A DNA stretch of 64,000 nucleotides from Campylorhamphus procurvoides (GCA_013396655.1 WBMV01003161.1:3966059-4030058); one strand, 5' to 3'. Positions 41,101 through 55,190 are shown, counted from the first letter of the stretch. Notes: a model not told the origin generated them from the sequence alone. Program-made: numbers and translations.

Positions 41101-44100
41101 ACTTGAACCTCGACTCTTTTTTTGAAACCTGTTATTAAACTTGGGGGGAGAAAAGTGGTTTAGGGGGGCCAGAAACCCTCACTCTGTGCACTATACAGAA
41201 AAGAAAGAAAGACATGGTCCAAAACCTGCCATTAAATGTTTCCCATGATTGCTTGTTGTTAGAAGGGAGCTGCAGATATGCTAATACAGTGTGCTCACTA
41301 CAAAAAACCCTGTAATTGGGACAAGGCAGCCACAAAGCTTCCCGCAGCTGGCAGGAATCATAACCGTTCTCTTTGGCTTTAATCATGGCTTTTAAAGCAG
41401 ATCAGTAACAGCAACAATTAGCCTTTTAGATTGGTCTCAGAAATTACCATTTTTAAAATATGGTGACTCTGCAGGCACAAACCCAAAAGCTCTGAGCTCT
41501 GCAGAAAATGAGCAGCCGCACACTCTGACTTGTTTGTCACTTGTTTTGTCACTCGTTTTGCCCCTCCTTTGTTCCTGCTGAATTGTGGTTGTGAAAAGCA
41601 GATAGGAAACTTGCCCAGATTCTCCAAAGGAAATATCTTTAGTCACCTCCTTTTCCTCAAAGAACCCACCCTTCGAGACAGCTTCTGCTCTGAAGGACTG
41701 TCTGGCACCCCAGCTGTGCGTGGAGGAGAGGGAGGCACAGCCATGTGGTGACGCAGGCAGATGCCCAATAGGATTGCTGGTTCTTCCTCAGCAGAATGAC
41801 TTTGGAGCTTACCTAGCAGCAAAGGATTGAAGCAAAGTCATTCGGAATGGAGACATGAAAGAATAAAGAGGAGGAGCAAAGAGGAAATGTGGGATCCAGT
41901 AAAGGACCGAAAAGATCCACACGCCTGGGAAGGACATAAAAAGCAGTGTAGGACTAAGAACAAGTGCCTCATTAGAGCAGATGGTGGTGCGTGTAGGTTT
42001 GCTTTGAGAGGGTCCTTCAGTGCATCTCCACGAGCATCAGCAGAGCCTCAGCCTCTCTGCAAGGCTGGCAGGAGCTCATTTTGCTCATACCTGCCTCTGC
42101 TAAGCCACTCAGAAGTTTTTTGCCTGCACAGCAAGATTGCTCAGTGACCCCGACACCTTCTGTGAACCCTCTGTGTTATCTGCACGAGTCCTGGCATACA
42201 AAGCTGGGTTTCCCTATCTAAAATCTCTCTCCTTGCTCTGTGTGGGATTACAAATGCCTCATACCTTCTAGGAGGGTTTGCCAGCACGGCAACACAAAGG
42301 AGCCTTTTCAAGTACAGATCTGGCCTTTGTGCCTCAGGCCTTAATTCTCTGATGCTTGGACTGCTTTGTACCACTCTGGCTTACAGAGCCTTTAAAGTAC
42401 AAGTGTAAGTGCACTTCGATGTATCTGCGTGTCAGGTGGTAACAGGATGTTTCTTGCCTACCTCAAAGCGTGACGGAGCAGCGTTATCAACCAACACTTC
42501 CACGGGGCTTTGATTTCCCTCAGAAAAGCACTGTAATGTTGGCACTGAAGGCTCGGTCTCACTGAAGCCTGCTGCAAATCCCACACGTGATCTCACAGCA
42601 CTGCATCCCTGTCAGCCCACTCTGCCAGCTACTGGCCAATTTCTTTAACCCCAAAACTTTACCTGTCCCAAGCTGCACATGCCCCAGGCAGCAGAGGGTT
42701 TGGAAATGAAGCATAGCAATGGAGTCTCTGTGGCAGAGGTGAAGAGAACACAGTCTGCTATATGATGTCCTCTCTCTATGAAAACAACAGAAAGATGATG
42801 TTCCCTGAACTAAGTTTTCCAAGTAATGCAATTACAAAAAGGCCAAATGATAAAATCTGTATATATAAGAAATAATGACAGACCCCAAAGCACATCCAGC
42901 TGATGTAACCATAAATGATTCTGACATTTCTGTGCTTCAATTCTGTCACAAAATTGTTGGGAAATTTAGAAAATCATCATTTTTCAACATCATCATTTCC
43001 CTTTCTCTATACTCACTATAGACCTGAGAAGGAAAGAGTTGAAGCCTCAATTACAGGAAGCTTTCAAAGAGGGGAAGGAAAATCAGCTTTATGGAGCAAT
43101 CCTGCATGATTAATAACACGTGGAGCTTAGGCTGAGCCTTTCATCCCCATGGGCTCCACAGACGTGTGGACAGCAGTGCAAAGTACCTGTTTTTTACTTC
43201 AGGCCTGTCATTCACCACATACACTCAATCAAAGAGCATTGAAAGGTGGAAGTGCTGATTTTGTCCATGATGGCTGATAATGGGTTTAACATCTCTCTGG
43301 GAAAGTGCAGCAGGAACTGGCAGGAATATAAACCTTATATTTCCTGAGGTCATATTTTGCTTTTAAAATGGGAATTTTTGCTGCTGTAAATAGGGTGAGT
43401 GCTGAGCCAGAGCCATCATTAAGGTTTGCATGTTCCACATTTCACATTACTACACTTGTCTACACCAAAATCTGCAAATAACAGGCACAGTAGGAGTCTG
43501 ATAAACCAAATACTTCTGAACACAGTTTAATGCTGGGCTTTCATTTATTCCCACGTTATGAAGTCATTAATTGGGGCAATGTGCTTTAAGAGGAAACCAA
43601 AAGGTACCTTCAGCAATGAGGATGTGGCAAGGACAAATGCTATTGTAATAACTGTGAATGGTTCCCACTATAAATAGCAAAGCAAAGGATAATTTGTTTA
43701 TTTCAAATGCCAAAACTGGAAGTATTTCCACTCCTTGAGGGGCCAGGAAGCATCTTATTTTTTATGTATTTTCCATAATTGACACTAGGATGGAGCACAA
43801 GCAAATGACTTACAGCTGAACCTGCCTCCTCCCTACTCACCAAAGGCCACATTTGAGGCAAACATCCTCTTCAGTGCTTTATCTTCAGTCTATGCCTTTC
43901 TCCTCTTCCAGTGGTATCTCCTAGAAATGCAAACACCGAGCACTAATGGAAGCATTTTAACAGCAAATCAGGAACTCTCTCCTGTAACAAGAGCAGAGCC
44001 TCATTCAGAGCTGGATGATGCTGATGGATGTGCAGTTGCTGAAAAGGTATCAAGTGGGTACTGCAGCCTTGATGTTCTCTTTTTATGTCATTCAACAAAA

Positions 44101-46992
44101 AGCACTTATTTTAATTCAGAATTTCTGTCCTTGGGAAAATAACAAGGTTTCTCCCTCTTTTTCATCACCAAATGGGATGAAAGACATCTTGACAAACTGA
44201 ATTTTTGAGCATAAAATTTCAACCCGTTTACAGGAACAAAATGCTGTCGGTTGGTGCAACAACTATCCTTGGTGGCTCAGGGAAGGTTTTGTGTCTCCTT
44301 TAGCCTGTTAGTTCTGTTTCTCTGTGTTGCACAGAGGACACGTGGCTGCAGTGTTTGGTGGGAAATCAGATACCTGTTTTATTGGGAGGTTCTGTGACAC
44401 CCACATTGTTTTTCCGATGGCTCACCCAGCAAGGCCAACAGGCTGAAGGCTGATCTGCCACAAATCCAGCTGTTGCAGCTGAAGTTCACATGGGTTTGGA
44501 TGCACATTTTCTCTTTCAAGAAATAGTTCTCCAGAAATGCACCCAAAAATGAAAGAAGCATCAAAACATTAAATTAGGAATTTATATCACACCACCAACT
44601 CCTCACTCTTCAAGAAAAAAAGAAACAGAGATAGAAATGTTATTTCCACAGAAAAAAAAGAATGCCAGTACAAAGGCATGTAGTTTTGTGGATGTCCTTT
44701 AGACCATCAAGATCTCATAAGCATGTTTTCTTTATCATCGCTCAGGTTTTATACCTAGCACTTGCCTAAACTTTGCAAAGTTATTTTCCCAGAAAACCCT
44801 TTTTCCCCCCAGAAATAACTGATTAAAAATTTAACATCTTGTGAAAAATTCAAGAAAAACTGTTCCTTATAATTAAAATTTTAATTGATATCTGCTTGAA
44901 TACATTATCCAATTCATTACTGAAATTCTATTCTTGCTAAGCCTTGTTATTAAAAAAAAATCATGTTTTCATTAAAAGAAATGTGACAGATCTGAATGTC
45001 TTCAAATGAAAATTATTTTTCTTAATGAACTGTGTGGTATTCAAGTCAATCTCATTGTCTGCCCTTGTATCTGATAATGCCATGTGCTACAGACAGCCTC
45101 TCACGTCTATAATAATGTAATATCTGCTGTAAAGTGACTGAGTTTCCCAAGGTTTGGGATGAGGGTTATGGATTTGCCCAGGGGGGTGGTATACAGGATA
45201 CCAACAAAATAACTAACCTGCCCATGACTTTAACCTCTTGCAGGGAACAATACTTGGTGATAATACCAACTCTGAAGAAGAATATAGCAAAATTTTCCCA
45301 GTTGGAATGTGGAAGCCACTTTATTAATTGAGATTATTTAACTTGCTGGTTGAATGAAAGAAAATGTTTTAGAAAAATAACTTGAAGAAAAAGACAATTG
45401 GCTATTTCTACTTCAGATGCTCTATAACTTCTAGACAATGTCCTGCTAATTACAAAAAGCATGACACATTCAAGCCATAAATCAGCATTTCTCAAGGCAG
45501 CTGAAATAGCCTTTAAAATTCATTGGGGTAAGACTGCTTTATTGCAGTGCTGAAACTGCAGTTTCTCCACAGCAGCTCCCTATCCAATGTAAATATCTCT
45601 GCCAAGATTTGGTAAGACAAATAGCAAAGCCAGGGCAGAAAAGATGAAATTATGAAAAAAACCTTTGCTGCAAACTAGTTGCAAAGTATTTCTAGTAGAG
45701 ATACCTCATTTCAGGTGTCTTTTACCTCCACCACTTCTCACAAGAACTCCTCCAGGAGGGCTGGATTACACCAATAAATGATCAGCCTGGACTCCCTCCT
45801 TATTCAATCTCCCAACAGCACCTTTGCCCACCAAGAGATGTGGAGGGACCTTTAGGATGTCACACACACTGCTTGAAGGAGCAAGCAGGACCTGACCACG
45901 GAGCAGTTTGCAGATGAGAGCTCCCTTTCCACAGATCTATCTTCCTCCCTACTATGTTTTGCCTCATTCTTTCTGTCCCATCCATGATTTATGTCCCTTT
46001 TTCTTTCCTCAGTCAGTCTCAGCCTCCTGCACATCATCTCCCTGCAATGTCTTCCCAGTCGGGAGGAAAAAGTGATTATTCTGTAGCTGCTGCTGATCCT
46101 CACACTGACACTCATGCTCCATCACTTGAAGGGGTTTTCAGGGTGATGATCTCCAGCCCTCCTGAAATTGAGTGAAAATTAGCACAGAAAAACCCCAGGA
46201 TCTGTGGTTGGTTGATCTGACCCCAGGCAAAACATGGCTCTGGCTGGGGCTATTTTACATCTAATCACAGCAGAAGAACAGCTCCCACCTGGTCTTATTT
46301 GCAGTTTTTTATCTCACTGTCCAGTTAAGTCAATCAATCGCTACAAACTGTGTTGTGCTGCAGGGTAAAGAATAATAAAGAAATATTCAGCCAAACAGTA
46401 CAAAAATTCTTCCTACTGCTGTGTATATATGTTGGAACAGCATCCTTGCCAAGTAAAGCCACTGGTCCTTGATAAGACTGCTACAGCTCTTCCATTTTTG
46501 GAGGAAAAAGGTAATAAGAGCCATCATTCACCTCACAAATCATTCACAGAATAATTACTCCTTCCAAAACAATTATATCTGCTAAAAGCTCCTTTTCCTC
46601 AGAAGGAAAATCCTTGTGGAGACTGTTCCAAATTAAGGTTTAATATATGCCTCTGCTTCTTCAGGAAAAAGGTTGTTCTGGGCCCCATCAGAACCACTGG
46701 GAAAGTTTAATGGTCTTTGAACCAAGCCCAGCGACAATGTGTCTTCATTAGTGATAGGAGTGCTCCCTTGTTTCAGGTTTGTCTGAGGTTTGGATGCTTA
46801 TCCATCACTCTGTGGCGTGCTGGGGACAAGATATTGGACACAACCTTGCACAAAGAACTGAGATTTCCTACAGCTCAGCCACTCCTCGTGCCTTGTTCAA
46901 GGGCTGCGTGGAGGATGGTATGTTTGAAAGTGTTTGCCCTGGTGACGCTGTTGGGACCAGTCCCTGCCTCCAGTTTCAGCATGGCTGGGAAG

Positions 46993-47085
46993 TCATAGAA
47001 TCACAGAATGGTTTGTGTTCGAAGGGACCCTAAAGACCATCTCATTCCAACCCCTTTGCCATGGGCAGGGACACCTCCCACAGTG
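46993..47085 (-). mobile_element. short CR1 LINE tail fragment
   Basis: CATAGAATCACAGAATGG, GAAGGGACCCTAAAGACCAT, CATTCCAACCCCTTTGCCAT and GGGCAGGGACACCTCCCA give a clear reverse-complement CR1 3' end of about 90 nt. The 5' portion is missing. Confidence 0.93.
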
Positions 47086-49189
47086 CCCCACAATGACTGC
47101 ATCTAAGTCCTCGTGCTGTGAGGAGTGTGCATTAGTGTTTTAAATAGAGTTATTATTTCATTTCTGTGCCATATTAAGAAAACTACTGCCAAATTGCTAC
47201 CCTGGGAATTCAGTGAAGGGTCTCCTCTTACCTAATGCCTGGAACAGTTGAGGAGAAATTCCTATGGGCTCTTATATCAGCTTTTCCATGCTCCTATCAC
47301 CTTTCCTGTATATCTCATTACTTTTCTCAACAAACAACGTGCAGTTGTTGATATTGATCACCATTCTTGTTTCTCTCACCCACAGGCTCACTTCTCTCCC
47401 TCTTCCTTTCATCATACAGTCTTCAATATTTTCTCTTACTGTGTTTTAGGTATTGTATGAGCTTTTCTTTGTATTATCCCACTGCTATTCAGTAAACTAC
47501 TCTTCTTGATTGCATCTGTGTTAAAAAATCTCTCCAACGTGCTGCTTACCTGAAGCTTTCTCTAATTCTTCCAGTGTTGTGCTTTCCAAAGCTTTGCTTT
47601 CTTGCCATGGCTGTCTGTGCAGCATTTCACACTGTTCCCTTACAGAATTTCTTTCCTCAGCTTCTCCAGCAGTGAAAGGTTTCCTTCCAAAATATCCATG
47701 GCTCTTCTTGGCATCCAGGTGCCTGTAGCACCTTGCAATGAAGAGGGAAACTAAGTCAGTTGTGAGCTGCAGGCAGACCCAGGAGGAAAGGGTTGTGCCA
47801 GCCTTTAAATCACCAGAGCATCTAAATGTTTGTTAAAAACAATTATAAACACAGTCTCATCAAATGTAGTACACGAAAACTATTGGATTTTAATCAAATG
47901 TGAACAAATGCAGCATGGAATGTCTCCCATTCTTCTCAAGGCATGCTCATTCTAGTTCCAAATATTGCTGAAACTGAGATGAGTGGGAACTACTGGCACC
48001 ACTGGCAGAGTCAGCTCTTGGCTACTGATCACTCAAAGCAGGTCAGACTTCAGTGCTTACACATTGAGTGTTTTTAAGGGACAGCCTATGCCTTGATGTA
48101 ATAGAGACATTAGTTTCTTAGTATAAATATACAGAATTAAGCCCCCATCTTCCTGCAGTCTTCAAAACTGTTTCAACCTGTGCTTCTCTCCAATATTCTT
48201 TAATACCTGCCTGGCAAGGGACACACCATGATCAGTCAAGGTGGTTTTCCCAGGGCAGGGTTCATCCCCAGGTGGGCTGGGTTTTATTTTGGATTATATT
48301 ACAGTTGAACTATATGGACATTGTAGGACCTTTCTAACTGAACTGTTACTGTTCAATTCCATTCCACACTGATAAATAAGGAGATACATCCATCTCAACA
48401 CAAAACATTGCAGCTGACCCTGAACACCCAACTCAGACATATCATACAACTCAAGGACATTCTTAGCTCCAGATCCACATCTACTGATTTTATCCCTAAC
48501 AACTCTGGTCTTTGGGTCTGCAGCCTGCTCTGAAATGCATTTTGGAGGTGGAGGAGTGGTGGGACATTTGCGGTTTGGGATCCACGTAAAATAATTTGAA
48601 GAGCAACCTGGCAAAAATAAGGCTGAAGCTGCTGGGACCACACTGTGCAGCAGCACAAGAGGCCCAGTCTGAGGGATTCCACTCAGCATCCCACCCAGCC
48701 CTACCAGGATAGAATCCCACCCAAGTTTACCAGCTTGCACACAGAGGGTGCAGTCTGAGGAGTCATTTCTAAAGCCACTGAGTTTCTCTTTGCTCAGAGG
48801 AAGCAATGCTTGTTTACTGTAAACCAGTAGTGGATCTTATGTTATCTAAATTGCTTATCAAATTCCTGAAGTTTGTTCAGAAATGTGAGAAACACATGTG
48901 AGAGTTCCTTGTGAATATACAATGAATTTGTTCCATTCTGGGCAGCAGAGCTGCTTATCAAATAAATGAATAAAACAAAGCATTCCTTCTTTACATGGAA
49001 CTTACATCTTTAATAAACATTAGCTTCATGTTCTCATGAGAATCCTATTATACAACTTCCTTCACTGATTCATGTATTAATACCATTTTGTATTAAGCTG
49101 GTACATAATTGATGATATGGAAGTGTTTTCATATAACAACTCTTTCACTGCATAATATAACCCACTTATCATATTTTCAGCTCAAAATT

Positions 49190-49330
49190 CAGAAAGTTCA
49201 TGGATGCATTATACCTTGGAATGAACGCATTAACTATAAAAGTATAGTATATCATTTGCAAATTGCATGCAAAGCGAAGTAAATATACAGTGCTAAATGC
49301 TGACTTTGATACAGATCAGGTTGAAAGGCA
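49190..49330. promoter_or_regulatory. candidate AT-rich conserved element
   Basis: A repeat-free AT-rich stretch with ATTTGCAAATTGCATGCAAA at about 49254-49273, which packs three octamer-like half sites, plus several TAAT/ATTA cores around it. The look is that of a developmental enhancer, but conservation is not shown here. Confidence 0.25.
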
Positions 49331-50053
49331 TAAATCAGCTAATAAAAAAAAATTTACATGCTCAGTAGAATGGAAAAATCCCCTGCAGGAAACTAGACCC
49401 GATCTAGTAATTTGAGTACAATGTGTAGCCTGTATGGCTGTGATTAGCACATACCTTATCCATTCAGGAACAAGACTCTCCCCCAGAGACACAGCCCTGT
49501 CTCACCCCCTAGAAACAAGTGAAATCCCTGAAGAGATTTATTTGCCTTTTAGGTTTAGGGTGGTTTTTTTGTTTTGTTTTCTTTTGCCTGCAATTGCATA
49601 ACAGGATTCAGCAATACTTCAATATCTAATATGGTAAGATTACAGAAGGCTCAGGAGGCTGCTCTGTTTTATAAAATCTATTTAAAACTAAGACTAGGAA
49701 GCCAGGGAAGGGAACCTTCTACCTGCCAGACAGTGCACCAGGGCACGACAACACAGACCAACATTCCCCGTGTTGTCTTACAAGATTTTCAGCCTTTGGA
49801 GCTCATTTTACAGATGCTCAAGCAAAATGCTCACAGATAAAAAAGGTGATGGTTTGCAGAAGGAACATGGGTGCAACTTCAGCCTTATGCAAATAGAGGG
49901 AGGGCTCATTTCTGTGCTGCTGCAGTCCAGGTGCCTGCCCCAGCCTAGCACGTGTGAGATGCCACTGCCCATCATGGACTTGTGCCAGCACAGAATTGGC
50001 CCCGAGTTTTCAGATGCTGTTCAATTCCAGGTTTTCTCCACATGGGGAAATGA

Positions 50054-50284
50054 CTTTGAACTGAAAGGGAGTAGATTTAGATCAGATGTAAAGAAGAAAT
50101 TCTATGCTGTGAGGGTGGGCAGGCTCTGGCACAGGGTGCCCAGAGAAGCTGTGGCTGCCCCATCCTTGGGGGTGCCCAAGGCCAGGTTGGACAGGGCTTG
50201 GAGCAACCTGGGATAGTGAAAGGGGAGTTGTAATGAGATGATCTTTCAGGTCCCTTCCAATTCAAACCTCTCTATAATTCTATG
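50054..50284 (+). mobile_element. CR1 LINE 3' fragment
   Basis: Same tail type as the copy at 17935: AGTAGATTTAGATCAGATGT, GGCACAGGGTGCCCAGAG, GGCCAGGTTGGACAGGGC, GGAGCAACCTGGGATAGTG, and a GGTCCCTTCCAATTCAAAC tail ending ATAATTCTATG. The CTGCCCATGGCAGGG block is deleted. The two overlapping frames across it are repeat shadows. Confidence 0.95.
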
Positions 50285-50819
50285 TTGAACCATTAGAAAT
50301 ATATCACTATTGACTCTCCTGCTCTTCCCCTTCCACCACAATGCTGAGTCATCACTTCTCTGCTGTTAGAAATGGTCCTCAAGACTCTGGCTTACCTTCC
50401 AGCACCCTTGGGCAAGTGGCAAGTCACTACCTGACCTTTTAACTCCCTCCCCTTAAAATGACCTGTCACTTCCCAACCCCGTGGTTCCTCTGGGCAGTAA
50501 ACAAGCCTTGTTCCAGGGACAGTGTGATCCATTATTAATTCAGCATCACTATGTCTGGGACTCTCAGTCCAAGGCAGAAATAAAAAGACTGCAGCACAGG
50601 CAGACCAGGAGTGCAATCAGAACAGCGTTTGTAATTTAATAGAGCTACCTGGAGTAATGCTATAATCTCAAACAACCTTCATAAGTTGTTCGGAGAGAGA
50701 TTCCCTAAATCCTCAGATCAGCTACAAATATATAGTTGCATTACTACCATGGATTTAAATGCCTTTGAAGTCAATAGAGAGATTCTTATGGATTTTTACA
50801 GGCTTATGTGGTTTTTACA

Positions 50820-50848
50820 TACATACACACACACATATATATATATGT
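50820..50848. repeat. compound CA/TA microsatellite
   Basis: CATACATACACACACACA passes into TATATATATA. A simple repeat of about 30 nt. Confidence 0.88.
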
Positions 50849-52796
50849 ATTTAAATCTCCCTAGGGGTTTAATCTGCATTGAGAGTCCCTGAAGAACTCA
50901 CAGCTGAAACCCTAAGGAAAAGCACAATCTGAAAGCTCTCTGTCTGTAAGGTTTAATTACAATGTGTTTTTGAACAGAGTTTTTACTCCAGTAACTCCCC
51001 TTCGTCTTTTCTCCTTTTTGGCAAAGCGAGAGTTGTCTCTATTCTGTAATGTAGACATCACCATCTCAGAGCATATTCCCAACGAGGCCAATTTAAAGAC
51101 TGACAAGAAAATCACCCATTCTGCCTGGACAGAGAGAAAGTTACATTTTTCCAGATAGGAGGAAAAAAAAGGAAATAATAATAAAATTAAATCTTATTGT
51201 GTAATCCTAATCAGGTTTGCTGGAAAAGTCAAGAAAAGATTGAGGTTTTGCAAGCATGAGGATCACAGTTATGCAAAAAGCGTACTGAGCTTTATTAGCT
51301 TGTAGCATTGCACTAATTTTCCCTTGGTGCAGAAGCACCTGATGGATGCTTACAGTGACCTGCACAGATTCACCACATCCTCACTGCTACCGGTGCCACT
51401 GAAAGTGGGCTGGGTTACCCATCTATTTTTCATTTCTGTTTTAATCTCGCCCATATTTCCCCCTTTCTGCCCCCCTTCTCCCAGTCTCCCACCACTGAAT
51501 CACCTCTTCTTCCAGCCTGTGGTGAGCAATGTTCCTCCTCCTGCCTTTTCTCAGCTCCTGCTGCAAGAGGCTGAGGGATGGCACTGGGTCAGTGCATCCC
51601 CAGCATCACCAACAGCTTTGAAAAGGTGGGTTCCGAGGCAACAACAAGCAGCAGCCCTCAGAGTCAGAAACACCATCCAGCAAGATCAGACAAGATACCA
51701 AAAGACAGAGTTTTCAACCCGTTTCTGCTGGAGGGCTTGACAGACCAGCTCCAAGAAGACAAAGGGAAACGAGGCGAGAGACAGGTTAAAAATAAACACA
51801 GGTATCCTTCAGAGAGCACAGATCAGATCAAAAGCCTCTGACATTTAACTCAACTGACATCTGCAAAAGCTTTTCTGAAGCAGAGAGCAACTTGCTGTGG
51901 GAGGGGAAAACGGTTTGACGAGGAAAAATCGATTTTTTTTTTTATTCAATAAATACAAAGGTATCGTTACATATTTTTGTTTCATTCCAATTTGAGGATT
52001 TGGGGATGAGGGGTAAAAAGTAAATTAAAAGCCTGTTTGACAGGCTAAGGGCTTTATCTCACCTCGATGGGCCTGCCAGTATTGGGAAGCAAACCTTTTT
52101 ATACAGGTCCAGTATGAGCTTAGCACACCCAGTCGTGCTGCCCACACTCAGCAATGGCCAAAGCTTCCTTGGAAAGCCACCAGCATGGACTGTGAGCTCT
52201 GCCTGGGGATCACACCGGGTTTAACCCCCAGAACTCTGTGCTACATCTGTACAAATACAGGGAAAGATTAATACAAAAATTAGGTGAAAACCCAAGTGCA
52301 TTTCTGTAACCAAATCATTTACAGTTTTGCTCTACATCTCTTTATTTCAAAGCAGAAGCAAGGAAAATTAAAAAAACCACCACAAACTGCAAATGTAGAC
52401 CAAGAACAAAATACTAAGCTAGGTGTGTGTAGTGGATGAGTAAGGAACATCAAACTTCTTTAAAAGTCTTTCTGTTGCTAATTAAAATGCTGGGCAAAAT
52501 TTCCCATGGGAGGAATGATAGAAATTGAGCCTTGTGGCATGAGTCTGATAGAGGGGTAAGATGCAAGCCCTTCCCTGTGGGATTAAATCCTGTCTCACCT
52601 CATCTTTCCACACTCCTTTCCACACTGCTGCTCATCCCAGAGCTGCAACCCAAACAGGGCTTGTCCTGGTACTCCCCTGCTGCACCAAACCAGGGCTGTG
52701 AGCACATGAAGTACATTAATTCAGAATAATGCAATCTGGTGACACATAATAGGACAAATGTGGGTGATTTACTTCTCTCCATGATAAATTTACCTT

Positions 52797-53200
52797 ATAG
52801 AATCATAGCATCCTTAAGGGTGTAAAAGACCTCTAAGATCTTTGAATCTAAGCATTAACCCAGCACTGCCACATTCACGCTTAAACCACGACCCCAGGTG
52901 CCATACCCACATGTTTTTTGAACACTTCCAGACATGGTGATCCCACCACTGACCTGGGCAGTGATCCACCTGTCCACCCTTTTAGTGAAGAAATGTTTCC
53001 TAATATCCAACCTAAATCTCCTTTGGCACAACTTGAGGCCATTTCCTGTCATCCCATCACTTGTTACCTGGGAGAAGGAACCAGCTCCCACCTTGCTACA
53101 GCCTCTCTTCAGGGAGCGAGAAGGTCCCCCCTGAGTCTCCTTTTCTCCAGGCTGAGCACCTCCAGCTCACTCAGCTGTTTCTCACAAGACTTTGGAGGGC
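52797..53200 (-). mobile_element. longest CR1 LINE 3' fragment in the window
   Basis: Runs about 400 nt as a reverse-complement CR1: ATAGAATCATAGCATCCTTA at the 3' end, then AACCCAGCACTGCCACATTC, a TGGTGATCCCACCACTGACC block, AATATCCAACCTAAATCTCC, TTGAGGCCATTTCCTGTC, and the CTTTTCTCCAGGCTGAGCAC region that precedes the 3' UTR of the element. Frames on both strands at 52855-53450 come from this repeat and its flank. Confidence 0.93.
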
Positions 53201-54859
53201 AGTTTGTCCCAGGGGTATGTCATGTGGTGGTTTCTGCAGCTTTGCCACTGTAGCTCAGGTCCAGAGCAGGGAACGTCTTTGGGAACATCTTTTTAACTCT
53301 GACCCAGTGCCCCCACAGCCCCTCTCCCAACCTCCTCTCTCCACAGCCCTGCTCACCACCAGTTGCAATGCACAAATCCCAACCTCCACACTTGCTGGAA
53401 TAATCTTGTGTCATGTTCACAGAGATCAGACAGGATTTATTTCTAGATGAAACCCAGCTGATAATATGAAGCAAGGTATTAATCCACTTAGACCAGCCAC
53501 CTAACACCCAAAGCCTGTTACTCTAGCTGGCTGGAAGGAGGTATTTGATTGAATCAAGAGGGATTTGTTTAGCTCTGCCTTTTTGTTTAAGTTAGAAGCT
53601 ACTTAGAATGTGTAGCTGGGGTTTGTGTCCCTGCATCCACCACCTGACTGCTGGCTCTTCATTACTGGTGACTGAACTTGTGAACTGAGACTTTGAAGTA
53701 AGAGCAGGAACAAAAATCAGGATTCATGTTCCCTCTGTTACACTTTCATTTTGTATCAAGATACCAGAACTAGAAATAAGGCCAGACCTGATTATTCATG
53801 TAATCTTTTTGTCTTGACTATTCATTAAGTCTCTCTTCCTTTCAGGCTTTGAGCTGTTTCCCTGTCCCTCCCCTGTTTATGGCCCACCAGCTCTCACTCT
53901 TCCCCTCTCTCCCTGTAAGACTCGAAATGCTACCCCCCAGTACCTCTCTCTGTTGCCCCATCTCAGCCTCCTTCACCTGTTCCTGGGAACTTGGCACATC
54001 CCCACACCAGGGAGAGCCCTGTGCCCACAGGATGCTGTCCAGCACCCTGTTGGGGATGGGGAGGATGCAAGGCAACACCCTTCAACATTTACTGTCATCG
54101 CTGGTCATGAGAAGCTGCATGTTAAGAAATTCAAGGTGTGCAGGATGCTTTGAAGATTGGATGAGTTTCTAGCAGTTGTGGTTTTTTGTACCTCTGTGCC
54201 GAAAAACTCTGATTTCTCCGTAGAAGTGGTTTAGATCTGTCAAACCTCTGTGTTTAGCTGCTGTTTTAACCAGCAGGGACTGGATTTTCTCTCTTTTTCT
54301 GTCAGAGGGTTTGATGAGAGAACTGGTATCACGAGGATCAGCCAGAGAGTGATGATAATGCTTCCAGCATCTGAGCCAAAGCCCACTGCCTTTAGCAAAA
54401 GCCTTTCCATTGACTTCAGCAGGGTTTGATCAGCCCTGTGCCTTGCACAGACTGGGCAGGCTTTGCTTTGAACGTGGCTTCAGTGTTACACACCAAAGTT
54501 TCCAAAGGCCACCATGTGGTCCCGTCACAGAAATCTGAGAACTGGCAGAGCAGCAAGGGAGAAAGAAAGTTCCTTAAACACCTTTCTCACTCTTTTTCAA
54601 GTGTTCCTCAACATCCCCTAAAGCACTGGAAAAGAAAAAGACATCAACTCACTTTTAACAGAGAGATGTAAAACCCAAAAGATCTTGTAAAAATAAACAA
54701 ATCAAAATGAGAGGAGGGAAGAAAGTAAACACAAAAATATTATTAAATGTTTTGAGAGGTTGACAGGGAAGCATTAGCTTAACTCCTCTCTCACACAGCC
54801 TGAAACTGGCTAAACGCAAGGAACACAATTCTCCCCATCTCTATTTATTGCATTATGCA

Positions 54860-55190
54860 TAAACTCTGCAATCCGGGGGGACGAGCAGATCTTGACATGC
54901 TGTGACAAGCTGCCAGAGTTTCTGCAAACACGAGGTTCCTGAGCAGCCACACTAAATGAGGGCAGCCCACACGTGCTCCTAATGAGGCGAGTGCCAAGCG
55001 CCCGCAATCCGCCTGCCTCGGCTCCCGTGTGAGCCACTCCAGAAACACCGGGACAAATGGCCTATGGAAATGCCTGGCAGTGGGAGCAGCACTGGGATAA
55101 CCGATGGGAACTTCCACATCTCCCAACAGCCTTTGTTGCTGCTTTAAATCAGAAATTAAACGAGCAGTCGCGAGCCTGTGCCTGTGACCA
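54860..55190. promoter_or_regulatory. candidate CpG-dense regulatory element
   Basis: I count about 15 CpG in 310 nt here, against very few in the flanking kilobases. An E-box CACGTG is at 54970-54975, and a CTTTGTTG (SOX-like) motif is near 55128. The minus strand is open for 116 codons across it, but the product resembles nothing I know. This fits a conserved enhancer, an unannotated non-coding RNA promoter or a GC-rich relic; I cannot choose. Confidence 0.35.

Larger units (their letters stand above)
33491..46992. other. intergenic
   Basis: Holds the minisatellite at 33599, the CR1 reverse transcriptase relic at 35011, and a GC-richer patch at 35300-35970 with the longest frame of the window (214 codons, + strand). 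The rest, to 46992, is AT-rich sequence without recognisable genes or further repeats, apart from AAAC-type simple sequence near 37950 and an AT palindrome at 44871-44886. Confidence 0.6.
47086..52796. other. intergenic
   Basis: Holds the CR1 at 50054, the CA/TA microsatellite at 50820 and the AT-rich candidate element near 49.2 kb. A 170-codon minus-strand frame at 48294-48806 has no recognisable domain. No gene seen. Confidence 0.6.

Noticed and set aside
48294..48806. 170-codon minus-strand frame as a gene
   Set aside because: No recognisable motif, overlapping frames in the same region, and by a rough stop-codon estimate one or two frames of this length are expected in 128 kb of strand. 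Codon-substitution evidence would be needed.
52855..53450. Frames of 78-129 codons on both strands
   Set aside because: They are shadows of the CR1 fragment at 52797-53200 and its flank.
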